DNA from: Chitinophaga sp. LS1
Lineage (GTDB): Bacteria > Bacteroidota > Bacteroidia > Chitinophagales > Chitinophagaceae
Direction of reading: 5' to 3'
Assembly: GCF_034274695.1 (NCBI RefSeq)
Contig: NZ_CP128362.1
Coordinates: forward strand, 6,326,501-6,390,500
Length of the DNA stretch: 64,000 nt
The position numbers and the translations under genes were made by a program. Of this stretch, positions 35,163 to 44,305 are shown one piece after another. The notes beneath the pieces were generated by a model that worked only from the letters and a program-made list of their open reading frames with translations, was not told the origin of the DNA and made no database searches. Positions within the stretch are counted from its first letter, which is position 1, and every line of letters starts with the position of its first letter.

Positions 35163-36841
35163 AATTTCCTTACTGTATTTACCAATGCATCAATATCCGT
35201 ACAGGTATTATAAAACGCCAATGACGGTCGCACACTACTTTCTAACCCAAACCGCCGCAGTATCGGCTGCGCACAGTGATGGCCGGAACGTACAGCGATA
35301 CCATTATTGCTTAACGCCGTCCCCACTTCCTCTGTACGGAATCCCTGTAATACAAACGATAGCACGCCTGCCTTATCCGGCGCCGTACCAATCAATCTCA
35401 ATCCAGGAATATCCTTGAGTAACCGCGTAGCATATTGCAATAAATAATGCTCGTACTGGTGTATTACCTCTATGCCTATACTGTTTACATAATCAATAGC
35501 AGCACCCAATCCTACTGCATCGGCTATATTCCCCGTACCTGCCTCAAAACGGGCAGGTGCCGGTTGGTATTTAGTATGTTCAAAGGTCACATCACTGATC
35601 ATGTTTCCCCCACCCTGCCAGGGTTGGGTTTCATTCAGTAAAGCTTCCTTGCCATATAATACACCGATTCCCGTAGGACCAAATACCTTATGCCCTGAAA
35701 ATGCAAACCAGTCGGCATCCAGATAGCGCACATCCGCTTTCATGTGCGATACGGATTGAGCTCCGTCTATTAATACTTTCGCTCCTGCCTGGTGTGCAAG
35801 GTCTGTCATCTGCTTCGCAGGCGTTACAGTACCCAACGCATTGCTCACCTGCGTGAAGGATACCAGTTTGGTTTTCGGGCCTAATAAACGTGCATATTCT
35901 TCCAGTATGATTTGCCCATCTTCATCTACAGGCGCAACTTTCAATATGGCTCCTTTTCTGGCTGCCAGCTGCTGCCAGGGAACGATGTTCGCATGGTGCT
36001 CCAAATGAGTCACTACAATCTCATCGCCAGCTTTGATGTTTTGATCACCCCAGCTATTTGCTACCAGGTTGATGGCTTCTGTGGTACCACGTACGAATAC
36101 AATTTCGTTCGGACTACCTGCATTCAGAAAGAGCTGTACCTTTTTGCGGGCTTCTTCGTATGCATCTGTGGCTCTTGCAGCTAATGTGTGCGCCCCGCGG
36201 TGAATATTGGAATTCTCATGCTCATAGAAATAGCTAAGTCTTTCAATCACGTGCCTGGGTTTCTGCGTTGTCGCAGCATTGTCCAGCCAGATCAGCGGAC
36301 GGCCGTTTACATATTGATTGAGAATGGGGAAATCTGCTTTCACCCTGTTCACATCAAAAGGCGCAGCGGCAGTAATAGACTGGCCATCAGATGGTATGAA
36401 ATAATAAGAAGAGTCGGTAAAAGGCAACTGTCCCGTCGGCACATACTGCGTTATTCCCTTCAACGCCGCCTGTAACTGCTCCTCAAACGTATTCTCATGC
36501 TCCAACGGCAATGAAGAAGGCGTTCTACCCCCGCCTGTAGAAGTAAGCGTAGAAGTATTCACCTGGCTCCCCAGCCCTCCAATCTTCGGATCCTCCCCTA
36601 ACTGCTGCGCAGAAGGAGACTTCCCACTCCCCGCCACAGAAGCCGGTATCGGCCCCCTGCCACCCGGAAAATGCGGATCATGCAAACTGGTCTGAGGCTC
36701 CGCCATATTAACGGTCTCCCCATGTTGCAGCAGGATATCATTATGTGATGAAGATACTGGCTGTTGCCCCGGTTGCGCCTGGAAATACTGATTCGCCAGT
36801 TGCTCAAGGAACGCAGTTTCTATTGGATTACTTGTACTCAT
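35141..36841 (-). CDS. Family 2A encapsulin cargo: SufS-type cysteine desulfurase
   Basis: 566 residues. The C-terminal ~405 residues are a class II (SufS-like) desulfurase: FPILNQYVNGRPLIWLDNAA, HRGAHTLA, THLEHHANIVPWQ, the PLP lysine in FSGHKVFGPTG and the persulfide cysteine in RSGHHCAQP. The enzyme releases sulfur from cysteine. The N-terminal ~160 residues are a disordered Gln/Ser/Gly/Pro-rich extension, absent from housekeeping SufS, with a short motif LEHENTFEEQLQAALKG. In family 2A encapsulin systems this extension carries the shell-targeting signal. The gene overlaps the shell gene by 14 bp. Cargo identity and pairing make the assignment firm. Confidence 0.95.
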   Translation of the reverse strand: MSTSNPIETAFLEQLANQYFQAQPGQQPVSSSHNDILLQHGETVNMAEPQTSLHDPHFPGGRGPIPASVAGSGKSPSAQQLGEDPKIGGLGSQVNTSTLTSTGGGRTPSSLPLEHENTFEEQLQAALKGITQYVPTGQLPFTDSSYYFIPSDGQSITAAAPFDVNRVKADFPILNQYVNGRPLIWLDNAATTQKPRHVIERLSYFYEHENSNIHRGAHTLAARATDAYEEARKKVQLFLNAGSPNEIVFVRGTTEAINLVANSWGDQNIKAGDEIVVTHLEHHANIVPWQQLAARKGAILKVAPVDEDGQIILEEYARLLGPKTKLVSFTQVSNALGTVTPAKQMTDLAHQAGAKVLIDGAQSVSHMKADVRYLDADWFAFSGHKVFGPTGIGVLYGKEALLNETQPWQGGGNMISDVTFEHTKYQPAPARFEAGTGNIADAVGLGAAIDYVNSIGIEVIHQYEHYLLQYATRLLKDIPGLRLIGTAPDKAGVLSFVLQGFRTEEVGTALSNNGIAVRSGHHCAQPILRRFGLESSVRPSLAFYNTCTDIDALVNTVRKLRSASPL

Positions 36842-37748
36842 GATATTTACCGATTTCTACGTCTTCAAGTACAGCTATGGCGTCATCTACCAATACTGCC
36901 AGCGAACAATACAGTGATACCAAATATGAAGCGATCGCACGCTCATTGATACCCATAAATCTTACGGATAATCCCGGTGACTGTTCGCCCGGCAAGTTAG
37001 GCTGGTACAGCCCCACCACACCCTGCCTGCTCTCACCAGTGCGGATCAGGAGGATCTTGGACTTACCTTTCTCTACCGGTACTTTATCAGAAGGAATCAG
37101 TGGCACCCCTCTCCATGTAATAAATTGCGAGCCAAAAAGGGAAACTGTTGGCGGCGGTACACCCCTGCGGGTACATTCCCTGCCAAATGCTGCAATGGTA
37201 AGCGGATGTGTCAGAAAGAAACCCGGCTCTTTCCACACCTTTACAAGCAGGTCATCCATATCATCCGGTGTCGGTGCACCTGTACGGGTTTTGATGCGCT
37301 GTGAAGGCGCAATACTGCTCAACAGACCGTACTCCTTGTTGTTGATTAATTCGCTTTCCTGACGTTCTTTGATTGCCTCAATCGTCAAACGTAATTGTTC
37401 ACTGATCTGGTTATAAGGTTTACTATACAGATCTGACACACGGGTGTGTACATCCAGTACTGTGTTCACCGCTGTCAACATATACTCTCTTGCATCCTCG
37501 ATGTAGTCGACGAATGTTTGAGGAAGTGTACGTTCGTCACGACCACCACAGTCTACTTCTACCTGGGTAGCATCTTTCACCCTGTTCAGGCGATAGATCC
37601 CGGATTCTACAGGTATCCAGCTTAATAAATGGGTCAGCCACCGGGGGGTAATAGTACTCATCTGAGGAACGGTACGTGTGGCGATGGCCAGTTGCCGTGC
37701 GGCCACATCACCTAAAGCAGTTTGCTGCCTGGTCTTTGATTCTGCCAT
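36828..37748 (-). CDS. Family 2A encapsulin shell protein
   Basis: 306 residues, typical of SrpI-like shell proteins with an HK97-type fold. Recognisable segments are TALGDVAARQLAIATRTVP near the N-terminus, MSTITPRWLTHLLSWIPVE, GGRDERTLPQ, RTGAPTPDDMDDLLVKVWKE, FFLTHPLTIAAFGRECTRRG and RFMGINERAIASYLVSLYCS. It assembles into a nanocompartment that encloses the desulfurase encoded next in the operon. Established work on this family links the pair to sulfur metabolism or storage. No cyclic-nucleotide-binding domain is present, which distinguishes it from family 2B shells. Overlapping reading frames show translational coupling. Confidence 0.95.
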   Translation of the reverse strand: MAESKTRQQTALGDVAARQLAIATRTVPQMSTITPRWLTHLLSWIPVESGIYRLNRVKDATQVEVDCGGRDERTLPQTFVDYIEDAREYMLTAVNTVLDVHTRVSDLYSKPYNQISEQLRLTIEAIKERQESELINNKEYGLLSSIAPSQRIKTRTGAPTPDDMDDLLVKVWKEPGFFLTHPLTIAAFGRECTRRGVPPPTVSLFGSQFITWRGVPLIPSDKVPVEKGKSKILLIRTGESRQGVVGLYQPNLPGEQSPGLSVRFMGINERAIASYLVSLYCSLAVLVDDAIAVLEDVEIGKYHEYK

Positions 37749-37914
37749 GGGGATAGCGTTTTTAATAAATGATTAAAGAAAGATAGATCATCAGGACTGA
37801 CTGGTGGGATCAGTTCTTCATGTGGTGGTTAATTAATACGGACACTATATTAAAGTAAATCTTTGATATAAAAAATCTTCCTGCTTAGTCTATCAACCCA
37901 ATATATTAAGTAAT

Positions 37915-37947
37915 AAACCCGCTTCAGCGTTGAGCCAAAGCGGGTTT
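37915..37947 (-). terminator. Terminator after the DUF937-like gene
   Basis: AAACCCGCTT / AAGCGGGTTT-like stem (AAACCCGCTTtggctcaacg... on the minus strand), about 20 bp after the stop. Confidence 0.8.
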
Positions 37948-37968
37948 CACCTTATTATTAGTTAAATG

Positions 37969-38436
37969 TTAAAACTTAAACATCTTGCCTAAATCATTCA
38001 GGTCCACATCACCGTCATTATCTTTATCCAGGCCAAATTTTGCACCTAAACTGCTTAATCCACTCAGGCTGCCACCGCCTCCCAGAGAGGCTAAGATCTC
38101 CTGGATGCCACCCTGTCCACGCAGTGCGTTCAGGATACCAGGAATCAGTGTAGCTGCGATGGTGGTAGCTACCTGACTGTTGATGCCGAACTTCTGCATG
38201 ATGTTGGTAGCAAAGTTATTCTCCATGTCTTTTGTTTCAGGCGTGTCCCCATTGGAGGATAACATTTCAGAAATTTTGTCGGTCTGACCACTGGTTACCA
38301 GACCTGTTACTTTAGAGAGGATGACATTCTTCAGTTCTTCCACAACCCCCTGGTTGTGTTCATTTGGTATTGCGGGATTGTCAGCTACGCTTTGCTGACT
38401 GTGCTGCTGGATCAGAGATGATAATTGCTCGAACAT
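37969..38436 (-). CDS. DUF937-like protein with an EF-hand-like tail
   Basis: 155 residues from the ATG at 38436; the frame upstream begins with TTG. The helical body (FEQLSSLIQQHSQQSV..., FGINSQVATTIAATLIPGIL) resembles DUF937 proteins. It is followed by a glycine-rich linker (LGGGGSLSGLSSLG) and a canonical calcium loop DKDNDGDVDLND near the C-terminus. No signal peptide. Function unknown; a calcium-binding scaffold is possible. It lies 28 bp downstream of the GH28 gene on the same strand, so the two may be co-transcribed. Confidence 0.8.
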   Translation of the reverse strand: MFEQLSSLIQQHSQQSVADNPAIPNEHNQGVVEELKNVILSKVTGLVTSGQTDKISEMLSSNGDTPETKDMENNFATNIMQKFGINSQVATTIAATLIPGILNALRGQGGIQEILASLGGGGSLSGLSSLGAKFGLDKDNDGDVDLNDLGKMFKF

Positions 38437-38464
38437 ATGTATCAATTTTGGACAAAGATAATTT

Positions 38465-39892
38465 TTAAAAGGATAGCGTTTTCGCTTCGATATGTGATGT
38501 ATTCATTTCCTTCTTTTCAGGTACTTTTACATGCCTCAATAGTATAGCCTTTACATCCTCAAACATTAATGCAGATCTGGAATCTCCACGTCGCACGTCT
38601 ACTTTAAAATTCCACATTTGAATACTATCCGCATGCATTACATACAATCCCCATGCAGGCAAGTCTCCAAACATGGTGAATTCCGGATAGCCAGCTGGGT
38701 TATCCGGTACTTCATTGATCGCACCTTTTACACGCTCTCCCTGATAGACCACTTCAATATCCATGAGCTGCACATTTTTCACCGGATGCCCAGGTAACCC
38801 TGCAATCACCATCGGTAGTACATATTGAATCGGCATCTTCGGTAATGGCCCTTCCTGCGGATACCCGATGTCAGGTTTACCTGCCGGTATTTCCGCCTTT
38901 ACCTTTTCAATCACAATATTATTGACCGTACTGTATCTGTCATCTGTATTCCGCTTCCCCAATCGTATAAACAAGGCATTGCCGGTGTTCGTGGCATTCA
39001 CCCCACTCACATGCACATTCTCTATAAATCCCCCATCTACTGCCTCCAAAGCTATCGCTGAACGATAAGTGTCAAACACCGTAATGTTCTTTACCACAAT
39101 ATTCTTAAACCCTCCCAGTGATCCAGTGCCTAATTTAAACCCATTCGCACTGGAACGCAGCGTACAATTTTCTACAGTGACATCCTCACAAGTCCGCGCC
39201 GCAGTTTCTGACTTCAGACATATTGCATCGTCTGCCGCATTGAAATAACTGTTCTTAATCACTACATCCTTTGAATCAACAATATCTACCCCATCATTGT
39301 TCCAGTAAGCCGTACTTTCTACATTAATTCCATCTATCACCACATGGGTACACTCCTTATAATTCTGCACCCAACAGGCAGCATTCTTTAAGGTCACCCC
39401 CTTTATCCGTACCCCCGTACAGTTTTCAAAGTACAACAGGTTGGGCCTGTTTTTTTCAGTTGGTCTTTTTTTCAACCACTCCTCATCCTGGATCTTCCCC
39501 TCACGCAAGCATTGAATGGTATTTTCTACCAACTCCCTACCCTGTCCATCAATCATTCCTTCTCCTGTAATACCCACGTTTTGCTGCCCCTTACACACAA
39601 TCAACGCCGGACCACTGTAGTGCATCCGCTCCGTACTCCCGAACAAAATGGCGTCTTTATCCAAATGTAATGTGACATTACTTTTTAACTGCAAAGGGCT
39701 AGTCAGGTACATCCCCGCAGGAATCATTACTGTCCCGCCCTTAAGAGTAGCGGAATCAATCGCCCGCTGTATAGCATTGGCGTTATCAAAATTCATCGTA
39801 GACTTTGCTCCAAAGCGGGTAATAGGGAACTCTGTTTGCCCCCGGGCCTTCACACTCAGGAAGACCAGCAATAATATGACAGTACTTTTCAT
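38465..39892 (-). CDS. Secreted GH28-family polygalacturonase-like glycosidase
   Basis: 475 residues. A signal peptide (ending ARGQ) is followed by a right-handed parallel beta-helix. N-terminal features FGAKSTMNFDNANAIQRAID and GGTVMIPAGMYL are typical. Catalytic region: NNDGVDIVDS, AADDAICLKS (the paired Asp) and SANGFKLGTG, with IRLGKR later. Relative to plant/fungal enzymes the usual GHG is GFK and RIK is RLG, as is common in Bacteroidota homologues with other uronic-acid or rhamnose substrates. Likely acts on pectic glycans in the periplasm. A small DUF937-like gene follows. Confidence 0.9.
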   Translation of the reverse strand: MKSTVILLLVFLSVKARGQTEFPITRFGAKSTMNFDNANAIQRAIDSATLKGGTVMIPAGMYLTSPLQLKSNVTLHLDKDAILFGSTERMHYSGPALIVCKGQQNVGITGEGMIDGQGRELVENTIQCLREGKIQDEEWLKKRPTEKNRPNLLYFENCTGVRIKGVTLKNAACWVQNYKECTHVVIDGINVESTAYWNNDGVDIVDSKDVVIKNSYFNAADDAICLKSETAARTCEDVTVENCTLRSSANGFKLGTGSLGGFKNIVVKNITVFDTYRSAIALEAVDGGFIENVHVSGVNATNTGNALFIRLGKRNTDDRYSTVNNIVIEKVKAEIPAGKPDIGYPQEGPLPKMPIQYVLPMVIAGLPGHPVKNVQLMDIEVVYQGERVKGAINEVPDNPAGYPEFTMFGDLPAWGLYVMHADSIQMWNFKVDVRRGDSRSALMFEDVKAILLRHVKVPEKKEMNTSHIEAKTLSF

Positions 39893-39920
39893 TACACAAT
39901 AAATATAATATCTTTATGCC

Positions 39921-40135
39921 ATGCGACTCTCAATATATTCAGATATTTACGGAAAGATTTTGTTACCCTTCAGGTTAGTTGACCTTTATTACACTATGTG
40001 ATCTTCAAATATCACTTCTACGGTCATACGGGTGAACCTATAAAAAGGAAAAGGACATCAACCGTATCACGACCTCTTTAAAAATTAAAGAACTGGAATT
40101 TAATGAAAGCGGCATTCCCGGAGAAAGTTGTACCT
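39921..40135 (+). pseudogene. Decayed metallophosphoesterase-like remnant
   Basis: The ATG at 39921 starts MRLSIYSDIYGKILLPFRLV, which resembles the N-terminus of a calcineurin-like phosphoesterase (SDxHG, with H replaced by Y). It stops after 26 codons. In other frames follow FKYHFYGHTGEPIK (a possible later GH motif) and TSLKIKELEFNESGIPGESC. The pieces are in the order of a shrunken gene with a large internal deletion. A promoter-like TATCTTTA precedes it. It runs into the 3' end of the Ada-like gene. Confidence 0.5.
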
Positions 40136-40970
40136 ATAACCCTGCCTTCGCAGCTTCCCAGCCTATGATCGCCGTTTTTCGCGTGCTCCCCCACATATAT
40201 TCCCCGAATGTACCACTGGATTGTATCACCCTGTGACAGGGAATTAAATATGCTACTGGATTATTGCCAATGGCTGTTCCCACTGCCCGCGATGCATTCG
40301 GATTCCCGATATTGGCAGCGATCGCACCATAGGTAGACAGTTTTCCTAAAGGTATCTTCAATAAACTCTCCCATACCTTCAGTTGAAAATCCGTTCCCCG
40401 CAGGTGTAATTTAATCTCTGGTAGTTTAGTCCAGTCATGCTGAAAAATGAACAATGCATTTTGTTGCAACAAATCCAGTTTGCGTACAAAAGCAGCATTC
40501 GGAAATTTCACTTTAAGATCTTCCAACGCCCGCACTTCGTCCGCATCAAATGCCATATAACAAACACCCTTTGGCGTAGACGCTACAATCAGACTTCCAA
40601 ACGGACTCTCAGCAAAACTATAATTGATCAACAGATCCTTACCGCCATGCTTATATTCAGCCGGAGTCATACCTTCAATCCCAATAAATAAATCATGTAA
40701 ACGACTGGTACTCGACAGCCCGGTTTCATAGGCGGTATCAAAAATAGTCGTTTCCTTCAGCATCCCCTTGGCATATTCCAGACTGATGTATTGCAGAAAT
40801 TTCTTGGGACTTGTGCCTGCCCATTCCGTAAACATTCGCTGGAAATGCGCCGGACTCAGGTGCACACTTTCTGCTACCGCGTCCAGGTTCGGTTGCTCCC
40901 GGAAATGGTTCCTGATATAGTCAATTGCCTCTGCAATCCGGGAATAATTAATATGCTCCTGTATTTTCAT
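40134..40970 (-). CDS. Ada-like HTH/methylated-DNA-cysteine methyltransferase
   Basis: 278 residues from the ATG at 40970; the 28-codon upstream extension would run to within two bases of the divergent gene and is unlikely. An AraC-type helix-turn-helix (IRNHFREQPNLDAVAESVHL, then SPAHFQRMFTEWAG; about 10-95) is fused to an O6-alkylguanine transferase domain with the active-site PCHRVIQSSG. The enzyme repairs alkylated DNA by transferring the alkyl group to the cysteine and may regulate genes of the adaptive response. The N-terminal Ada zinc domain is missing, as in many Bacteroidota proteins of this layout. Confidence 0.92.
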   Translation of the reverse strand: MKIQEHINYSRIAEAIDYIRNHFREQPNLDAVAESVHLSPAHFQRMFTEWAGTSPKKFLQYISLEYAKGMLKETTIFDTAYETGLSSTSRLHDLFIGIEGMTPAEYKHGGKDLLINYSFAESPFGSLIVASTPKGVCYMAFDADEVRALEDLKVKFPNAAFVRKLDLLQQNALFIFQHDWTKLPEIKLHLRGTDFQLKVWESLLKIPLGKLSTYGAIAANIGNPNASRAVGTAIGNNPVAYLIPCHRVIQSSGTFGEYMWGSTRKTAIIGWEAAKAGL

Positions 40971-41020
40971 AATACAAATGTCCTGATTCCTGTCAATACA
41001 GAAAATCCGAAATATGCGTT

Positions 41021-41028
41021 TATCTTTG
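41021..41028 (+). promoter_or_regulatory. Probable -7 box of the PhnA-like gene
   Basis: TATCTTTG 29 bp before the start codon. No clear -33 element. Confidence 0.5.
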
Positions 41029-41056
41029 CACCTTTTATATAGAAAATAAACCATTT

Positions 41057-41620
41057 ATGAGTACAACTATTACGCCTGCATTAAGGGAGCGCAGTAACGG
41101 CACATGTGAACTGTGCACGGGTGAAGATGCCTCGATAGCCTTTGCAGTGAGTCCCAAAAACAATGATGCAATTGAAAATGAAGTGGCGATTTGCAACACC
41201 TGCGCTGCCGCCATGGAAGATGCAACAGCAGCTATGCACTGGCATGTACTGGCTGGTAGTATATGGAATCCGGAGCCCAGCGTACAGGCCCTGAGTTATC
41301 GCCTGCTATACAAACACAAAGACCAGGAATGGGCAGCCGAAATCATAAATGGAGTAGAAATAGATGAATCAGTGAGCCACTGGGCACTGAGCGCATTCGA
41401 AGTAAAAGCCGTTCATCGTGACAGCAATGGTACTGAACTGGAACACGGCGATACCGTGGTACTGACACAGGGCCTGAATGTAAAAGGCGCCAACTTTATG
41501 GCCCCCAAAGGAACGATTGTACGTAAAATCAGATTAGTCAGCGACAATCCCGAACAGATAGAAGGAAAGATCAATGAACAAACCATTGTGATCCTTACGA
41601 AATATGTTCGTAAATCATAA
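41057..41620 (+). CDS. PhnA (YjdM) family zinc-ribbon protein
   Basis: 187 residues. An N-terminal zinc ribbon has CELCTGED and CNTCAAAM (two Cys pairs), and the C-terminal PhnA domain has SAFEVKAVHRDSNGTELEHG, DTVVLTQGLNVKGANF and PKGTIVRKIRLV. The family was named after the phosphonate cluster but is not itself needed for phosphonate breakdown; its role is unclear. It is divergent from the Ada-like gene and ends in a strong terminator. Complete and of usual length. Confidence 0.9.
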   Translation: MSTTITPALRERSNGTCELCTGEDASIAFAVSPKNNDAIENEVAICNTCAAAMEDATAAMHWHVLAGSIWNPEPSVQALSYRLLYKHKDQEWAAEIINGVEIDESVSHWALSAFEVKAVHRDSNGTELEHGDTVVLTQGLNVKGANFMAPKGTIVRKIRLVSDNPEQIEGKINEQTIVILTKYVRKS

Positions 41621-41624
41621 ATGA

Positions 41625-41650
41625 AAAACCTGCGGAATTTCGCAGGTTTT
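41625..41650 (+). terminator. Terminator after the PhnA-like gene
   Basis: AAAACCTGCG / CGCAGGTTTT perfect stem, 6-nt loop, then TTTTATT. Confidence 0.9.
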
Positions 41651-41800
41651 TTTTATTAATATAAAACAATTATCCCACCCCTCTGTTTGTATTACATCAC
41701 AACCAATTGTCCTCCCTTGCCTGCCATTTAAAAAATGATTACCGCCATGTAAGAATTGAATATTGCCCCCAACAGACATTTGTGACATATTTGCATTTAG

Positions 41801-42363
41801 TTGCAGTTAGTAAATGAATTAGCATCGGATTCTATCAACCATATCCTCGTCAACCACACTAGCGCAAGCGGCAACCTCATGATCCTGCAGCGTGCCGGTA
41901 GCAACGTGGCCCGCGTGAACAAAGCCGGCCGTGGTTTCTTCAATGGTGGTACACAAACAAGTGGTGCTGACGCAGCAGGAGCTTTTGCTATAGAAGGTAA
42001 AATTTCTTCTTACAGTGCTACTGAAGATGACCGCACTGTTGCCCTTTCTTCCGAACCATACTCTACGCTCGTCGTTGGTGTGTATGCCACCAAACCAGGT
42101 GTGCTACTCACCGAAGACGAGGAATTAAAAGGTGAACTGACCGACAAAGTACCAATGGGGTGATTGGTGTGATTCCAACCAAGGTCTGCAGTGAAAATGG
42201 GGCTATTAAACGTGGCGATCTGCTGGTAACTTCCAGCAAAGCGGGTCATGCTATGAAAGCTGATATTGACAAGGTGGAACACGGACAGGTGATTGGTAAG
42301 GCACTGGCCAATTTTGATGGCAATGGAACAGGTGTTATTAAAGTGCTGGTGAGTATCAAATAA
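41801..42363 (+). pseudogene. Truncated and frameshifted structural-type protein
   Basis: Two frames join into one protein: the first (from a TTG near 41801) ends GELTDKVPMG-stop at 42163, the second continues VIGVIPTKVCSENGAIKRGD. A single missing G in the run of Gs at 42157-42160 accounts for the break. The N-terminus is missing, since the frame has no proper start. The sequence (ARVNKAGRGFFNGGTQTSGA, TKPGVLLTEDEEL, GDLLVTSSKAGHAMKAD) looks like the C-terminal end of a large repetitive surface or tail-fibre-like protein. The family is unknown to me. Confidence 0.7.
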
Positions 42364-42391
42364 TAGGAACCAATATACTGTTGTAGTTTTG

Positions 42392-42427
42392 AAAAAGCGC
42401 CTGCATATTTTTGCAGACGCTTTTTTT
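42392..42427 (+). terminator. Terminator after the 41801 pseudogene
   Basis: AAAAGCGcCTGCA / TGCAGaCGCTTTT stem followed by a T-run. Confidence 0.8.
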
Positions 42428-42439
42428 GTAAATTGAAGT

Positions 42440-43381
42440 ATGATTTATGCGCTAACCTGTGGCAGTATATTTTTACTGTCCTTTTTACTGATCAGTACCG
42501 CAGAGAAGATAAATGTGCCGGCAAATCGCTGGCTGGGGGCTTTTTTCTTATGTGTAGGATGTGGTATCGCCTCTATGATCGTCCCAACCAGGTGGATACC
42601 TTTAACTGAGCTTACCCGGTTTGCCATGGCGCCAGCACTTTATCTTTGCGTACTACATTATACAAGGGGGGGCAAGAAAGCTGCTTACTGGCATTTCTTA
42701 CCGGCAGGGTTGTTTTTTATTTTCACTGTACCTGAAATCATTTACAACAAACATCTCTTTTCCTTACCTGCACCCTACTCACCCATTTTGGGCTGGATCA
42801 TGGGCCGGATTATAAAGATACAGTTATTCATATACGTCTCTCTGTCTATCTACCGCCTTATGAAGTACCCGATGTACATGCCCTGGCTCAGGTATTTGCT
42901 ATGGAGCATCTGCTGCCTGATGCTCATCTGGTTCAGCGGTCTTAATCAATACGCGGTGGTGGTGACCATTTTCGGAATTGGATTTTTGGCTATCCGGCAA
43001 AAGGATTATCAGCCACGTCCGGTTCAGGCTCCCATTGCTGATGATTTAAAAGCCCGTCTGGAGGATTTAATGACCAGACACAGGGTTTTTACAGACAGTG
43101 ACCTTAACCTGCCCTTATTGGCCGAAAAAATGGGAATAAGTGTCCATGACCTGTCCGCATTATTAAACAACGGCTATGGCCAGAACTTCAATCAATTCAT
43201 CAATACCTACAGAATCACCTTGGCTAAGCAGCTCCTGCTTTCTGAAAAACATGCCCACCTGAGCATACTGGGAATTGCCTTTGAAGCAGGCTTTAATTCC
43301 AAGACCACCTTCAATACCACCTTCAAAAAAGCGACTGGTCTATCCCCTTCAGACTGGAAAAAAAGTGGTTCGGAAATATAG
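42440..43381 (+). CDS. Membrane-embedded AraC-family regulator
   Basis: 313 residues. The N-terminal half has about six hydrophobic helices (LTCGSIFLLSFLLIST, FFLCVGCGIASMIVP, HFLPAGLFFIFTVP and others). The C-terminal ~100 residues are the AraC double helix-turn-helix (LAEKMGISVHDLSALLNNGY, then LSILGIAFEAGFNSKTTFNTTF and FKKATGLSPSDW). Such regulators are common in Bacteroidota and probably sense a membrane or periplasmic signal. Directly downstream is a membrane protein gene, its likely target. The end of the gene carries an 8-base repeat GTTCGGAA flanking the stop codon. Confidence 0.9.
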   Translation: MIYALTCGSIFLLSFLLISTAEKINVPANRWLGAFFLCVGCGIASMIVPTRWIPLTELTRFAMAPALYLCVLHYTRGGKKAAYWHFLPAGLFFIFTVPEIIYNKHLFSLPAPYSPILGWIMGRIIKIQLFIYVSLSIYRLMKYPMYMPWLRYLLWSICCLMLIWFSGLNQYAVVVTIFGIGFLAIRQKDYQPRPVQAPIADDLKARLEDLMTRHRVFTDSDLNLPLLAEKMGISVHDLSALLNNGYGQNFNQFINTYRITLAKQLLLSEKHAHLSILGIAFEAGFNSKTTFNTTFKKATGLSPSDWKKSGSEI

Positions 43382-43429
43382 TTCGGAACGCCAGCACCCG
43401 CGCTCCATGGTAGTATTGTGAAAAAAACC

Positions 43430-44305
43430 ATGAGAAAAATTTTGCTTTCTATCCTAAGTGGATTATTGGCCGTGGCAGTTTTTAGCCGGATTGCCATCAG
43501 GTATTTTGACTTTTTACCGATGCCCTGGATATGGGGATTGACAGCATTGCTTACTATTATAATAATCATTAAACCATCGAAACAATGGATCTGCTTTGCC
43601 ATCTCATTTGACCTGATCGTTTTTGGCTGGCAAAAACTCTTTCACCAACAGGCCAATGTTCCCCAATCGGTACTCGACATGCCATTTAGTTCCCTGCCTG
43701 CCGATACGGTTAACTGGGCGTATTTCCAGTATTCTTACCCCTATATGGTAGCCATTGCGCTGACCCAGATTATCTGTTCCTTCCTGTTGTTATTCAGAAA
43801 GACCCGGCTATTGGGATTGATTATGCTACTACCTGTCTTATTGAATATCATGATGATAGATGTTTTTTACCAGATTGGCGTGGGAGCGTTGCTTCACGCA
43901 ACTATTTTATTTGCCGGAGTCATCTATCTGTTAGCGGGGTATTATAATCAGTTAAAGCAGGTATTTTTTCAAAAAAATGAATGCAATACTTATATTGTGC
44001 TTGCGGCGGCAGTACTTCCATTTTTGTTAGTCGCTACTGCTCCTTCTACAGACAAAAACCCATCCATTACAGGCAAGTATAATGTGGAAAATCATGCGCT
44101 CACCACCGTGTATTTAGAACATTTTAATGATGTAACCCTGCAATGGGGCGATGTAAACCACCGATACACTGGTAAATATCAGTACCGGGGGGATACGCTC
44201 ATTGCTGGGCCCTTACAAGGTATTATTAAAAAAGAGATGGATCATCTTACAATAACAGGCACACTGGAAAAGGATTCTGTGCATCTTGACATGATCCGGT
44301 TATGA
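43430..44305 (+). CDS. DoxX-like membrane protein with a beta C-terminus
   Basis: 291 residues from the ATG at 43430 (frame open to a GTG at 43418). Six to seven helices (SILSGLLAVAVFSRIAI, WIWGLTALLTIIIII, AIALTQIICSFLLLF) resemble DoxX-type proteins. From about residue 205 a soluble part (ITGKYNVENHALTTVYLEHF ... HYTGKYQYRGDTL-like) follows. Role unknown. Probably controlled by the AraC gene 48 bp upstream. Its stop overlaps by six bases the end of the converging broken gene. Confidence 0.7.
   Translation: MRKILLSILSGLLAVAVFSRIAIRYFDFLPMPWIWGLTALLTIIIIIKPSKQWICFAISFDLIVFGWQKLFHQQANVPQSVLDMPFSSLPADTVNWAYFQYSYPYMVAIALTQIICSFLLLFRKTRLLGLIMLLPVLLNIMMIDVFYQIGVGALLHATILFAGVIYLLAGYYNQLKQVFFQKNECNTYIVLAAAVLPFLLVATAPSTDKNPSITGKYNVENHALTTVYLEHFNDVTLQWGDVNHRYTGKYQYRGDTLIAGPLQGIIKKEMDHLTITGTLEKDSVHLDMIRL

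Noticed and set aside
37749..37914. A specific sulfur-responsive operator before the encapsulin operon
   Set aside because: I saw no convincing palindrome or full promoter match there.
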